NCBI GenBank assembly: GCA_036345935.2
Contig: JADWOT020000001.1
Span: 34,081,412 to 34,145,411 of the forward strand
Direction of reading: 5' to 3'
DNA length: 64,000 bases
Source of the DNA: Taenia hydatigena
Lineage: Eukaryota > Platyhelminthes > Cestoda > Cyclophyllidea > Taeniidae
Positions 44,540 to 56,329 of the stretch are shown here, in pieces. Every line of letters starts with the position of its first letter. Position 1 is the first letter of the stretch. The translations under genes and the position numbers were made by a program. The notes below the pieces were generated by a model, which ran no database searches, was not told where the DNA came from, and saw nothing but the letters and a program-made list of their open reading frames with translations.

Positions 44540-44791
44540 TTACAGTGAACAAAGACAGGATGCGAAAAGTTGAGCAGAGGGCGTATTACCAAGGTAAATG
44601 GGAATGTGAGGAAGCAGACGAGAAGACGTCGCATCGGTTTGCATGCAGTAGTAGAAACTAGAGAAGGAGACTAAGGAGAATGAGGGAGAAAGAGAACAAT
44701 GAGACGGAGCAGATCGCGTCGTCTCGTGTTCATAAGTATGAAAGTGTAGAGCTGCTGATGCACTAAGGTTTATTTTTTTCCTTACTAACAC
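44540..44791 (-). pseudogene. EHETT exon-like block, copy 3
   Basis: Reads ASAALHFHTYEHETTRSAP on the minus strand, followed by a Ser/Phe-rich C/T-tract frame. It contains an extra 40-base purine run (about 44,665-44,705) against the palindrome 1 copies, also present at 61.8 kb. Confidence 0.3.
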
Positions 44792-44859
44792 TAAAATTGT
44801 GGATTGAATACAATCCGCTCCTCAACAGTTGCAAGACTAATTGTTTTGACCTTCAAATC

Positions 44860-45070
44860 ATGCCAGCTACCACAAGGCGGTAAAAGGCCAGGCGACGATC
44901 CACTGAATGGAGCAAATGTCGATGTGATTGATGTCCAAATCAGGAAGCAATTACAAAGCGGACAACTGTACCACTACGGCTACTTTCATTGGGACGTGCA
45001 GGCACTGCTACCGAGAAATGCCAATTCAACATACTCAAGAGTATTGTGTGAAAATATGTATCTTTCGTGA
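44860..45070 (+). repeat. Dispersed repeat S, copy 5
   Basis: Contains GATCCACTGAATGGAGCAAA at 44,896-44,915. Partner of 61,420-61,640. Confidence 0.75.
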
Positions 45071-45164
45071 GAGCAGACAAAGAGCATTCTTCACCGGTGA
45101 AGAAGGTGGATGACGACGGTTTGGTAAGCAGAGACGTGTTCGTGGAACGCTTTCTTTTAATTAG

Positions 45165-45425
45165 TCAGGCATATATAACGCAAACGTGTCGATCTGACAA
45201 AGCGGCTAGATGTCCGTCCCCACTAATGATGGGGTCGTTGAGAACACAATGGTCCAAGTGTTCCACCAGGCAATTCGACGCTGTTGTTAGACAGGCAAGC
45301 GCACAGGCGTTGCGTGTAAAGTTCGTGCTCTGCTGTAGTTGCCCCACCACACCCTCGTCTGCTGCCGCCCTTGACCGGCGTGACTGTTGGTCACTGGTTT
45401 CACTTCGCAGATGCGAGTGAAACAA
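45165..45425 (-). pseudogene. USP5-like UBA block, damaged
   Basis: Minus strand reads GVVGQLQQSTNFTRNACALA and, after an internal loss of about 20 bases, CLVEHLDHCVLNDPIISG. The MGF loop of the 41.6 kb copy has become TNF and part of helix 2 is gone. Partner 61,140-61,290 is shorter still. Confidence 0.6.
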
Positions 45426-45654
45426 ATCAGGCTCAAAAGAATAAAAAATAAACACGGCTCATGACTCATAGCTGTGATTTTTGAGACATGTAAGTGGATG
45501 TCGAATCACATTTAGTTACAAGGGCAATGGAGGATATTGAGTGGAGTAGAGGAGAGAAGCGACATCGCTTTAATGAACGAGGAAAGTAAGTCGACCACTA
45601 AAGCTGCTGCCATCCCCAAAAAACTCAAAGCAAAATATAAAAATATGAATTTTG

Positions 45655-46140
45655 TGTTTGCTTACTAGGCATAGCCTCATCGTCAGGTTGTGGTCCACCG
45701 GCAGCTGGGTAATCTCCACCAACCTTAGAATTTTGGACTAGCTGAATGGCCACGTTCAAGTTTTGTGGCAGCCAATTCTCGCCCAGAGCAAATTTGAGCA
45801 GAAGGTACTGACTGCTGACAAAGGTATTGCAGTAGTCATTTATTTGAATAGGCCTACCTCTCGATTTGGGCGACTCAGGAGACAGTGCGAGATGCTTTTC
45901 ATTCGGTCACCGATCCCTTCGGTGAAATGACGATGGCGCTTTGTTCCTCCTGCTTGGCAACCTTTCTCAACATTCTCTGCGTGCTGCCACAAAAATTAAA
46001 TGTGATTGTTCTGTTAGCTTGAAATTTTGAGGTGGATAGACGTGAGGAATGTAAATTTTCTTTGGACTTTTCTACTCTTCGTGCTGTCAGCAAACTTCGA
46101 CCCGGCAAATAGGCTGTGCTTAGTGAGGAAAAGCAAAGTT
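45655..46140. pseudogene. Head-to-head pair of USP5-like insert fragments
   Basis: On the minus strand (45,800-45,660) the text reads LKFALGENWLPQNLNVAIQL and GGPQPDDEAMPSK, the clearest example of this USP5-like segment in the window. On the plus strand (45,895-46,130) a second copy begins at TDPFGEMTMALCSSCLA and decays through LPQKLNVIVLLA. The two share the segment in opposite orientation with only about 100 bases between them. The partner arm (60,470-60,890) has the same pair, and 1,484-2,385 a looser version. Confidence 0.6.
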
Positions 46141-46479
46141 GGTGCTTTCATTACGCTTTGAGTTCTGTTGTTTGGTAGAAGCTTTCAGTGGTCAATTTTC
46201 TGACATGCTGCAACAAATTTGACATTCATTCCCTCCTTATTAGCCCTCGCTTTCTTGCAACGAGTGGCCTGAATAGAGGTAGGCGACATTCTCCATTACT
46301 AGTCAATTTTACGTGTCACTGTCACCATTGTGACAGTGCATCAATCGCGGGTGTGGTGTGAAAATGGGAGGTATCAGTGTAACAGCTTTCATCCACGCTG
46401 TAGTGTTCGGAGTTTAACTGAGTCGGGTGCATCGTACTAAAGAATTCGCCGGCGTAAGCCAAAACCACTTTAGTCTGCA

Positions 46480-46790
46480 ATGAAGGGGATTGTGAATTGC
46501 TCGTGTCGTGGTGATTCCCTCCGCGGCTACACGCCAATCACAGCCAACAGATCCAGAGATGCTGATGCGGTCGATGCTATAAAGTACTCGGGAGGCTATA
46601 TTCAGGCCCACTCACCCTCTCATTTTCCTCCTCGTTCCATCGATCTCGACCACTTCCAACAGGCGACTATCGCTTCCTTTACACTTACTCACCTACGCAT
46701 CCAAAGCGTTATCACTTGTCCCATTTGCCTTTATCCGCTACTTCCCAAAAAGGGTAATAAAATTAGCACTTTATGTAGCCAAAACTTTAT
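46480..46790 (+). repeat. Dispersed repeat T, coding-like copy
   Basis: The plus strand reads CRGDSLRGYTPITANRSRDA and HSPSHFPPRSIDLDHFQQAT. The inverse at 55,748-55,533 keeps CRADSLRGNTPITANRSRDA. Related boxes, in plus text ACATCAGCAT...GGATCTGT or its inverse, are at about 3,020, 6,580, 31,350, 43,850, 50,560 (partial), 55,675 and 62,580. The frame is open in the two 46/55 kb copies but not in the others. No family recognised. Confidence 0.5.
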
Positions 46791-46929
46791 TTGAACACAC
46801 CACCATGCCAGAGTTAAAGGAGCTATTGGGTAAGGAGCATGAGTAATCAAGAATCAGAAAATGGAAAGGAAAAACAGTATCGAAGTTAATTTGAATTGTC
46901 AGTAATACCTATGCTGTCAAAATGGATCC

Positions 46930-47140
46930 AGTTTCACTGCATTGAGACAGCAGTTAAAAAATGCAAAGACTCAGTACGTGCAGAAGAAGGCTGCGCAGAC
47001 TGATTCGCTTTGCAACAGCGTCATCACCACGTCATCAAACATGAACCCTGCGGCGATTTGGCTGCCTCATCTATCTTCGACGAGAAGACAAGGATTTGAG
47101 ATTGAATCACGAGCGTTCTGGAAGAGAATGAATGAATAAT
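46930..47140 (+). repeat. Four-copy block with VQKKA frame
   Basis: A plus frame reads KNAKTQYVQKKAAQTDSLCN. Copies at 50,310-50,110 (-), 52,080-52,280 (+) and 55,290-55,130 (-) keep a version of it (for example FVQKKATQTISSSDS, then PKHEHCGDVAASSAVDELTR at 52.1 kb). The shared frame across four diverged copies suggests a former exon. Other frames here are also open in single copies and should not be trusted. Confidence 0.4.
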
Positions 47141-48137
47141 AGGAGATTTTGTGGTCTATTTGATCCCACTCTACTCGTTTTAAGGGTGTGAGGGTCAAGG
47201 AGGAGAGATGAACGCCAAACTGACCACGCGCTTTGGGATCCCTTCTTACCACGACCTGAGCAGACACCAACCAGAGAGTCTTCGGTGCATTATTTGGAGT
47301 GTTCTCTTTCAAGTGCTGTGATTGGTGCCATTTGTTGAAACAAGCGCCACGCAGGACTCTCAACAGACAAAAGACCGAAAGATTCCGGCTTACTTGTTCT
47401 TTTCTGTCTATCCTGCCTCTGGTTGACCCCTAAGACCATGACGGTTGCAAGGACTCGTTTGGGTCGAAGAAGCATCTCTGTAGATGTCACTCATGCGAAA
47501 AGTGATTGCAGCGTCATAAGACGTTAAATTTCACTAGATGGTTGCAATAGCGAATTTGAACCAGGCCTGAAAGTTCCCGAGGCCGCAAGCTGCTTTTGAA
47601 CCAAGGGGAAAAAATTGGATGGAAAACGAATCGCTCCCACATTGCAGAAAAACGTTAGCAGTCCAGACAAATTGAAGAGTCCAAGTCAAACGGCTTTGGT
47701 AGCGAGCAACACACACCTGTCTGTCAAAGCAGGCGAGTTGTGCAAACGTCACTTGTTTAGTGATTGGACCACCATTTGGTGCTAAAATTGCAAGAGGTCC
47801 ACCACGATTGCAGATGCTACATGCAAACGGTCTCAATCCTAATTGGCTGAAAAGTGGCTCCCACGAAGTTTGATGCTGCTGTAATGTCAGCAGCAATGCA
47901 CTGTCATAATTGCGAAGGTGTGTAACAGGGTGGGTATCAATCTCCATCATTGGAGGCATTGATGACGAGTTGAGGTGAGGAGGATTAGGCACGTTTGGGA
48001 AAGGACAGGTACTGTTGCTGAATCACCGCTGTCTCTGTGATTGGTGCTGCTGTGAGGAAGAAGAGACGCAGGCACACGCGATTTCAATGGCCAGATTAGC
48101 CACCACATAATTCAATAACGTTGACACTTCTGAAGCA

Positions 48138-48570
48138 GCTTCGTCACGTCGCCATACCCGCATTATTCATGCTTGACTATGAAGCGTTCAAAGAACACGC
48201 TTTTGCATCCATTAAGAGTACTTCCTGGCGGATCGTACTCTACTCTATCCAAGGGAATTAAAGCTATGCAAAAATGAGCGAAGCCGGATAAACTGATCCA
48301 ATTACAGAAACCAACAAACCAACGAAATGTGGCATTTCTAAAGCAGCTTCGTCACGTCGCCATACCTGTATTATTCATGCTTGACTAAGAAGCGTTCAAA
48401 GAACACGTCTCTGGCTTTAGAGCTGTTGCCATCAGCCTTCACATCAATTAAGAGTACTTCCTGGCGGATCGCACTCTACTCTTTCTAAGGAAATAAAATC
48501 TGTGCAAAAATGAGGGAAGGAGAATGCACAGATCCAATTACAGAAACCAACAAAACCATCGAAATGTGTC
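48138..48570 (+). repeat. Tandem duplication of about 210 bases
   Basis: Two copies of the unit starting GCAGCTTCGTCACGTCGCCA (48,134 and 48,343), running through TATTCATGCTTGACTA, AGAGTACTTCCTGGCGGATCG and CAATTACAGAAACCAACAAA. The second copy has an extra stretch near 48,410-48,445. The partner arm (53,880-54,110) has a single copy. Confidence 0.8.
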
Positions 48571-48713
48571 GCAGATTCAGCTTTAACACATCTTTGGTGA
48601 TTGATGAACGAGGCAGAGTGATGAGTGTTATGAGAGCACTTTTCTCTCTCGAAGGCAGATGATGACGGTTCCGCAGCAAGAATAGTGTTCGCCGAACACT
48701 TCTCGTTCACCAT
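48444..48713 (-). CDS. Orphan 89-codon frame
   Basis: Reads MVNEKCSANTILAAEPSSSA, then CVKAESATHFDGFVGFCNW and FISLERVECDPPGSTLN. The inverse copy at 53,733-54,002 is open over the same 89 codons with few changes. The words SSSAFEREK and ESATHFDGF recur in the broken frames at 900-1,080, 19,960 and 59,950-60,050. It may be the least damaged copy of a dispersed coding element, but there is no family match and no splice sites were assigned. Confidence 0.3.
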   Translation of the reverse strand: MVNEKCSANTILAAEPSSSAFEREKCSHNTHHSASFINHQRCVKAESATHFDGFVGFCNWICAFSFPHFCTDFISLERVECDPPGSTLN

Positions 48714-50039
48714 TCAGGACTACCAAGTCAAGCCTATATGAAGCGCATAAGCCGTAATTAATTCAGTCGTTCAGTCTAGCAGATGGACGCGGGTGCTTAT
48801 GACTATGAGCGTAGCAGCCAGAGGTGCCAATGACGCCCGAGCTGGCGTGCATAACTGTGCCTCTCTTCACATCTCAGTGGTTAGTGCTGCCTTGACCTAA
48901 GGGAACTCCACGACTACGTAAAGAGGTTGTGTTATAGCAGCCTTAATTAGGGTGCGAATGCGGTATCACCATCTGTTTAAGGTACATGAATGAGGTGATG
49001 CCGTGGAGCTATTTCTCGAGGAAACCTTAGCATCGACTCCTTACTCTTTTCCCTCTATTTTACGCATACACTGAGGCCACTTATCAGTACTGAGGGGACG
49101 TCAGGCTTTAACCACCAATGTGGAGTAGTGAGGCTTCAAGCATATTGTGTCCCCACAACTGCTCTAAGCCTCCCGGTCCAGCCTTTGTTCTTTCCACACC
49201 GATGCTTTCGATCCTCGCTTGAATGTCATTGTTTTTCAAATCCAAGTGAAATCTTGCAAAATCCACGAAGAGTAATGCGAATTCTCTGCATGTGGCGCTT
49301 AGGGTTCTTGTAGTTGGTAGACCGCAATCGAAGGACGTTGAGAGGCTGCTGTGGCCCGAAGCACACAACCTTCTCACTGAACTCAAGGTGGCATCTTAGT
49401 CAACCAAATTGCACTCAATCCTCCTTCTTTTCCTTGCTCCTTCAGCAAGTCAACTGTTGTAGGTGTGCAAGAATGCGCACTTGTTTGAAATAGGATGTCA
49501 TTCGTGCAAGAATTAGGCTCATCGGCGGTATCTTCCTCCACCTCACTTTGAGCATGTGACGATCCTCTCTAAATGCAAGATCATTTTGGTCATGTTCCTC
49601 TTAGACGGCTAGTTAATCAGTGGAGAGTAAACTAATTTTAAATAAAGTAAACGTTTGCAACTGCTTCTGAGGTTCTTAATTTTGGTGGCATTGTCTATGT
49701 TGGTAGCATGGTTACTGATCTATTGATTGGTCACAACTAGAGCTATGACTAATTGACATTTGACCTTCTCCCATTATAACCTACGCACTCAATTGCCAAA
49801 TGAGAGAAACTGGTGAACTGGATCACTCACAGCTACAGCCACACCCAACAGTTGGTTCGCTACGAACATGACTAACAGACGGCAACTTCAACGATCGCTG
49901 ATTGAAATCTGGCATAGACCACATTACTTGAAAGCCAATTCTCCAAGTAGTAAAATGGAAGCATTAATTACAAGAACGCATTACGAAGCGTCCAAAGGTT
50001 GTGAGATTCGTCTTTCCTCCTTCACCTTCTCATCCTTGG

Positions 50040-50860
50040 AAAAAGCAGAGTGTGAACAGTTAGTACACATGGTCTCATAGAATCCAATGCTTGCATCTGG
50101 CACGCTCGGATGATTAGGCGCTGTTCCGCACGCAAATCATTTCCAAATCCTCGTCTTCGCGTCTATGAGAGACAAGGCAGTCACATCGCCGCAATGCCCA
50201 TGCTTTGGTGAGTTTGCGAAGATGGTATTGGAGGACAAAATAGTCTGCGTAGCCTTCTTCTGCACATATCGAGGCTGCGCACTGGTGAACTGCTGCTACC
50301 TGGTAACATAATGACATTAGAGGTGCTGCTGTCAATTTAAATTAACTTCGATACTGGCTTCCTTCTGTCACTATAATGCTTGATTGCTCGTGCTCCTTAC
50401 CTTTTATCCTCTTTCACCCTAACATAGTGGTATGATTCAAATAAAGTTCCGCCCACTTCAAGTGCTAATTTCCACTACCCATTTTGGGAAGCTTTGCTTA
50501 AAGGGGAATAGGATGGGCAGCGGTGTTTTACGTGGATAAGGTAAGTGGGTGTGGGGGACACCATAGTCACCTGTAGGAGGTGGTCGGGATTAATCGAGTG
50601 AGTAGGAAAAGGAAGCAGCAGTTGATGCGGATAATCCACTAGAATCACCAAAATGCACAACATTTGTCTCCTCTTAAGTTTACTTTACTTCTTAGCATCG
50701 AACCATCGTCTACCTCTTCCACTAGCCAAATGCCCTCGCATTCGGTGACTTCAGACCTCGCATGGAATCGTCGGAATGACGTCTGTGATAAAACAGACAA
50801 AGGTGGATGCCTAGCCAGCATAGGCATAGACATAGACACAGAAGGATGACTACCTCAGAT
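50040..50860 (+). repeat. Direct copy of 55,080-56,150
   Basis: Blocks in the same order: the 'TCCTCGTCTTCGCG' block (50,149 and 55,142), the 'ATTCAAATAAAGTTCCGCC' block (50,433; cf. 55,442), 'GTAGGAGGTGGTCGGGAT' (50,573; cf. 55,580) and the 'ACTAGCCAAATGCCCTCGCA' block (50,721; cf. 56,021). About 250 bases present at 55,650-55,930 are missing here. The inverse of the same module is at 46,640-47,150 and 52,055-52,290, so four copies lie within 10 kb. Confidence 0.75.
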
Positions 50861-52050
50861 TGACTAAATTCTCCCAGCGGTTTCTCAATCCGCCAACAAC
50901 CTTTGAAGGATCGCACCTCTACATTTAATTAGTTGTTGAGGTAGTGCCTGGTCTAATTATTTGTAACAGTCGACCTCTCAGCAATCCGGCTACCCACAGT
51001 CAATTCAGCACTAAACTCTCGGATGTCGACAAGGTGAATGATATTTTCATATCACTGGAAGCAGAGCAGAAAATGCATCACAAATAACTCTATCCCAAAA
51101 GCATTTGTTCTTCACTGGGAACGACTTGCCTAACAGGGCGTATCAAGTGCTTAAGACAGACGCCTTGAGACAAGAAGAGGAGACAATAGCTTACATTGGG
51201 TTCTTCTCTATGCCAATCCATTCCATGGGCTACAATAAGCCACAGTTGTGTTGAGCGTATAAGTGGAAATGAGAAAATTTACGATATGCAACTTCGTCAC
51301 CATTGGGTGGTAGGGTAAACAAATTGCCAGTTCTCAAATTTCACTGATGGTATTGACGCACTCTAGAAGACACTGACAAAGCAACACAATCGCTAGCTGT
51401 TGATAGGCGGATTTTCAGTTTGTTTGCTGCTTTGGCCAGTCACGCACTCAACAATTTGTGCGACAGAATGGCAGGTTGTCAATTGCTATTCACCTATCAA
51501 AATCATCAACCCATGCCAAGAAATAAGTCTCTTTGGGACTTTTTGTCAGTTGGAGGGTCATTTAGTTGGTTGATGGATCAGTCAGTCAGTGAGTCAACAA
51601 TTTGTGCAGTAGCTAATTAAAAAATTCGCCTCCTTTCTCACTTGGTTGCCACCGTGGTTAGCTGGCTGGCTGGAAGCTTGTTGAGAGCATGGCAAGTTTA
51701 CTGAGTGGGCAAAAGAGGCAAGTGGTGAGCCGTCAGTGTATCAAGGCGCTGAGTAGCTGCTGGTTAACCCGGAGCCGCAGTCACGCCCTACAGTCAGTTT
51801 GTTATCGACTCGACCAGCCAATTGAACCACTGATCTGCAAGTCAATGGGGTACTCTGAACTGTGCAGTAATAAGCGATTACAAGCGAAATGGGAAATGTC
51901 CAATTGATATTAGTGATGCACACACGAAAGTTGGCAGTAGTGACTTCCTAAAGACTGTAATTGAACTTCTTAAGGAAGTGGGATGAGAGGTCAGGAGCAC
52001 GAACAATCAAGCATTATAATGACAGAAGGAAGCCAGTATGAAAGTTAATT
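50860..52050. other. Palindrome 2 centre, no gene recognised
   Basis: No partner sequence was found for this 1.2 kb. Frames at 51,420-51,620 and 51,689-51,907 (ARLTRSRSHALQ type) are short and unsupported. Short direct word repeats such as GTCAGTCAGTGAGTCA (51,582) occur. Confidence 0.5.
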
Positions 52051-53732
52051 TAAATTGACAGCAGCACCTCTGATGTCATTATGTTACCAGGTAGCAGCAA
52101 TCACCAATGCGCAGCCTCGGTTTGTGCAGAAAAAGGCTACACAGACTATTTCATCTTCCGACAGCATCTTCATAAACTCACCAAAGCACGAGCATTGCGG
52201 CGATGTGGCTGCCTCGTCTGCCGTCGACGAGTTGACGAGGATTTGAAACTGAACTGCGTGAGCAGCAGCGCCCAATCATCCGAGCGTGCCAGACGCAAGC
52301 ATTTGGATTCCATGAGACCTTGTGTACTAACTGCTCTTACTCTGCTTGTTTCAAAGATGTGAAGATCAAGAGAGACGAATCCCACAACCTTTGGATGCTT
52401 CGCAATGCGCTCCTTAAATTAATGCTTTCATTTTATTACTTGGAGAATCGGCTTTCAAGTGATGCGTTCGATGTCAGACTTCAATCAGCGATCACTCAAG
52501 CTGCCGTTCGCTAGTCATGTCTGTAATGAGCCAACTGTTGGGCGTGGCTGTAGCTGTGGGTGATCCAGTTCACCAGTTTCTCTAATTTGGCAATCAAGTG
52601 CGTAGTTTATAATAGGAGAAAGTCAAATGCCAAATGGTAATGGCTCTGGTTGTCAACTAATCAGTAGATCAGTAACCATGCTACCGACATAGACAATACC
52701 ACCAAAATTAAGAACCGCAGAAGCAGTTGCAAGCGTTTACTTTATTTAAACTTGATTTGCACTCCACTGATTAATTAGCCGTCTAAGAAGAACATGGACA
52801 AAATGATCGTCACATACTCAAGGTGAGGTGGAGGAAGATACCGCACACCATCCTTATGCGAATCAGACATTACCTTCCTAATGTTTGCCTTTTTTCCAAG
52901 CCTTTTCTCTTTCTACGCCGATGCTATCAAGCCTTGCACGAATGACATCTTATTTCAAACAAGTGCGCATTCTTGCACACCTACAACAGTTGACTTGCTG
53001 AAGGAGCAAGGAAAAGAAGGAGGATTGAGCCTCATTTGAGCTGACTAGGATGCCACCCTGAGTTCAGTGAGAAGATTGTGTGCTTCGGGCTACAGCAGCC
53101 TCTCAACGTCCTTCGATTGCGGTCTACCGACTACAAGAACCCTAAGCGCCACATGCAGAGAATTCGCATTACTCTTTTTGGATTGTGCAGGATTTCACTT
53201 AGGTTTGAAAAACAATGACATTCAAGCGAGGATCGAACGCATCGGCGTGGAAAGAACAGGGGCTGCGCCGGGAGGCTTAGAGCAGTTGTGGAGACACAAT
53301 ACGCTTGAAGTCTCAAAGCCTCACACTGGTGGTCAAAAGCCTGACGTCCCCTCAGCACTTATAAGTGGCCTCAGTGTATGCGTAAAGTAGAGGAAGGAGA
53401 GTAAAGAGTCGATGCTAAGGTTTTTTTCGAGATATAGCTCCACCACATCACCTCAGCCACAGGCCTCAAACAGATGGTGATACCGCATTCGCATCCTAAT
53501 TAAGGCTGCTACAACACAACCTCTTTACGTGGTTATGGAGTTCCCTCAGGTCAAGGCAGCACTAACCACTGAGATGTGAAGAGAAGCACAGTTATGCGCG
53601 CCAGCTCGGGCATCATTGGCATCTCTAGCTGCTACGGTCATAGTCATAAGCACTCGCGTCCATCTGCTAGACTGAACGACTGAATTAATTACGGCTTATG
53701 CGCTTCATATAGGCTTGACTTGGTAGTCCTCA

Positions 53733-54002
53733 ATGGTGAACGAGAAGTGTTCGGCGAACACCATTCTTGCTGCGGAACCGTCATCATCTGCCTTCGAGAG
53801 AGAAAAGTGCTCTCATAACACTCTTTACTCTGCCTCGTTCATCAATCACCAAAGATGTGTTAAAGTTGAATCTGCGACACATTTCGATGGTTTTGTTGGT
53901 TTCTGTAATTGGATCTGTGCATTCTCCTTCCCTCATTTTTGCATAGATTTTATTTCCTTAGAAAGAGTAGAGTGCAATCCGCCAGGAAGTACTCTTAATT
54001 GA
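53733..54002 (+). CDS. Orphan 89-codon frame, partner copy
   Basis: Inverse partner of 48,444-48,713, open over the same 89 codons and ending VECNPPGSTLN. Coding status is uncertain. Confidence 0.3.
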   Translation: MVNEKCSANTILAAEPSSSAFEREKCSHNTLYSASFINHQRCVKVESATHFDGFVGFCNWICAFSFPHFCIDFISLERVECNPPGSTLN

Positions 54003-54245
54003 TGTGAAGGCTGATGGCAACAGCTCTAAAGCCAGAGACGTGTTCTTTGAACGCTTCTTAGTCAAGCATGAATAATACAGGTATGGCGGCGTGATGAAGC
54101 CGCTTCAGAAATGTCAACGCTATTGAATGATGTGGTGGCTAATCTAGCCGTTGATTTTGCGTGTGCCTGCGTCTCTTCTTCCTCGCAGCAGCAATAATCA
54201 CAGAGATAGCGGTGGTTCAGCAACAGAACCTGTCCTTTCCCAAAC

Positions 54246-54539
54246 GTGCTTAATCCTCCTCATTCCAACTCGTCATCAATGGCCCCAATGATGGAGATTG
54301 ATACCCACTCTGTTACACACCTTTGCAATTATGGCGGTGTATCGCTGCTGACCCTGCAGCAGCATCAAACTTCGTGGAAGTCACGTCTCAGCCAATGCGG
54401 ATTGAGAACGTTTGCAAGTAGCATCTGCGATCGTGGTGGACCTCTTGCAATTTTAGCACCAAATGGTGGTCCAATCACTAAACAAGTGACATTTGCACAA
54501 CTCGCCTGCTTTGACAGACAAGTGTGTGTTGCTCGCTAA
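54246..54539 (+). CDS. Orphan 97-codon frame
   Basis: Contains MLNPPHSNSSSMAPMMEIDT and LAILAPNGGPITKQVTFAQL. The inverse at 47,992-47,534 is open for longer (152 codons) and keeps the GGPITKQVTFAQLACFDRQV part. The segments 'CDRGGPLAILAPNGGPITK' and 'HLCNYGG' look protein-like. A stop interrupts the right copy (CTCGCTAAC at 54,533) where the left one continues RYQSRLTW. Unrecognised. Confidence 0.3.
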   Translation: MLNPPHSNSSSMAPMMEIDTHSVTHLCNYGGVSLLTLQQHQTSWKSRLSQCGLRTFASSICDRGGPLAILAPNGGPITKQVTFAQLACFDRQVCVAR

Positions 54540-56329
54540 CAAAGACGTTTGACTTGGACTCTTCAATTTGTCTGGACTGCTAACGTTTTTCTGCAATGTG
54601 GGAGCGATTCGTCGTTCAGCCCCTTTGTTCTCCTTGGTTCAAAAGTGGCTTGCAGCCTCGAAAACTTTCAGGCCTGGCTGAATTTCACCCTTGCAACTAT
54701 CTAGTGAAAGTTAACGTCTCATGTCGATGCGTTCAATTCTCGCATGAGTGATTATACAGAGATGGTTCTTCAACCCAAGCGAGTCTTTGCAACTGCCATG
54801 GTCTTAGGGGTCAACCAGGGGCAGGATAGACAGAAAAGAATAAGTAGGCCGGAATCTTTCGGTCGTTTGTCTGTTGAGGGTTCTGCGTGGTGCCCGCTTC
54901 AACAAATGGCACCAATGGCAGCACTTGAAAGAGAACACTCCAAATAATGCACTGAAGTCTCTCTTGTTGGTGTCTGCTCAGGTAGTGACAAGAGGGGATC
55001 GCAAAGCGCGTAGTCAGTTTGGCGTTTATCTCTCCTTCTTGACCTTCACACCCTTAAACCGAGTAGAGTGGGATCAGATAGACCACAAAGTTTCATATTA
55101 TTAATTTACTTGCTTTGAGAACGCTCGTAATTCAATCTCAAATCCTCGTCTTCTCGTTGAAGACAGGTGAGGCAGCTACATCGCCGCAAGGTTCATGTTT
55201 TGGTGACACGGTGATGACGCTGTTGGAAAGCGAATCAGTCTGCGCAGTCTTCTTATGCACGTACTAAGTCTTTGCATTTTTTAACTGCTGTCTCAATACA
55301 GTGAAACTGGATCCATTTTGACAGCATAGGTATTACTGACAATTCAAATTAACTTCGATACTGTTTTCCTTTCCATTTTCTGCTGCTTGGTTGCTTGTAC
55401 TCCTTACCTTCTAGTCCCTTTCACTCTGGTATGGTGGTATGTTCAAATAAAGTTTTGGCTACACAAAGTGCTAATTTTATTACACTTTTTGGAAAGTAGC
55501 GGATAAAGGCGAATGGGATTAGTGATGGCGCTTTAGGTGCGTAGGTAAGAAGTAGGTGTAAAGGAAGCGATAGTCGCCTGTTGGAGGTGGTCGGGATCGA
55601 TGGAACGAGAAGGGGAATGAGAGGGTGAGTGGGCCCGAACATAGCCTCTCGAGTACATTTTAGCATCAGCTACATCAGCATCTCTGGATCTGTTGGCTGT
55701 GATTGGCGTGTTGCCGCGGAGGGAATCAGCACGACACGAGCAACCCACAATCTCCCTTCATTGCAGACTTAAGTGGTTTCGGTTTACGCCTACGATTTCT
55801 TTAGTGCGATGCACCGGACTCAGTTAAACGTCGAACACTGCAGCGTGGATGGAAGCTGTCACACTAATGTCTCCCATGTCCATACCACACTCGCGATTGA
55901 TGCACGGTCACAATGGTGACAGTGACACGTAAAATCGACTAGAATTAAAAATATGCCCAACAGTTGTCTTCTCTTAAATTCACTTCACATCTTAGTATCA
56001 GACCATGCTCTACCTCTTTCACTAGCCAAATGCTCTCACATTCAATGGCTTCAGACCTTGCATAGAGTCGTCGAAATGGCGTCTGTGGCAAGCCAAACAA
56101 AGGTGGCTGCACAGCTGGCATGTCGGCATAAAGAGGGAGAGTAATTACGCCAGTAAGTCAACTCTTCACAAATTTAACCTTCCCATCTGGTTGCCTATGC
56201 AACTACGATCGATCTGTGTGTCGTATCGTCTCGATTTTTTCATTTCGGTGACGTGATTGCCATGCTGAAGTACATAGAATTGGTCTACACAAATTTTTGC
56301 TTGCATACGCGAACTTCGAATTGCTAGAT

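Larger units (their letters stand above)
42437..46310 (+). repeat. Palindrome 2, outer left arm
   Basis: Inverse of 60,285-64,000. Paired positions add to about 106,440 near 43,100 and about 106,530-106,600 near 45,400-46,300. The window ends inside the partner arm, so the true left limit may be further out than 42,437. Confidence 0.85.
46300..50340 (+). repeat. Palindrome 2, inner left arm
   Basis: Inverse of 52,055-55,945. Paired positions add to about 102,235 from 46,330 to 48,000 and about 102,450 from 48,500 to 49,390. The 210-base step equals the length of a tandem duplication present only here (48,138-48,570). Confidence 0.9.
52055..55945 (-). repeat. Palindrome 2, inner right arm
   Basis: Inverse of 46,300-50,340. 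It ends near 55,945, where GTCACAATGGTGACAGTGAC (55,907) pairs with GTCACTGTCACCATTGTGAC (46,315). It lacks the tandem duplication of the left arm. Confidence 0.9.
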
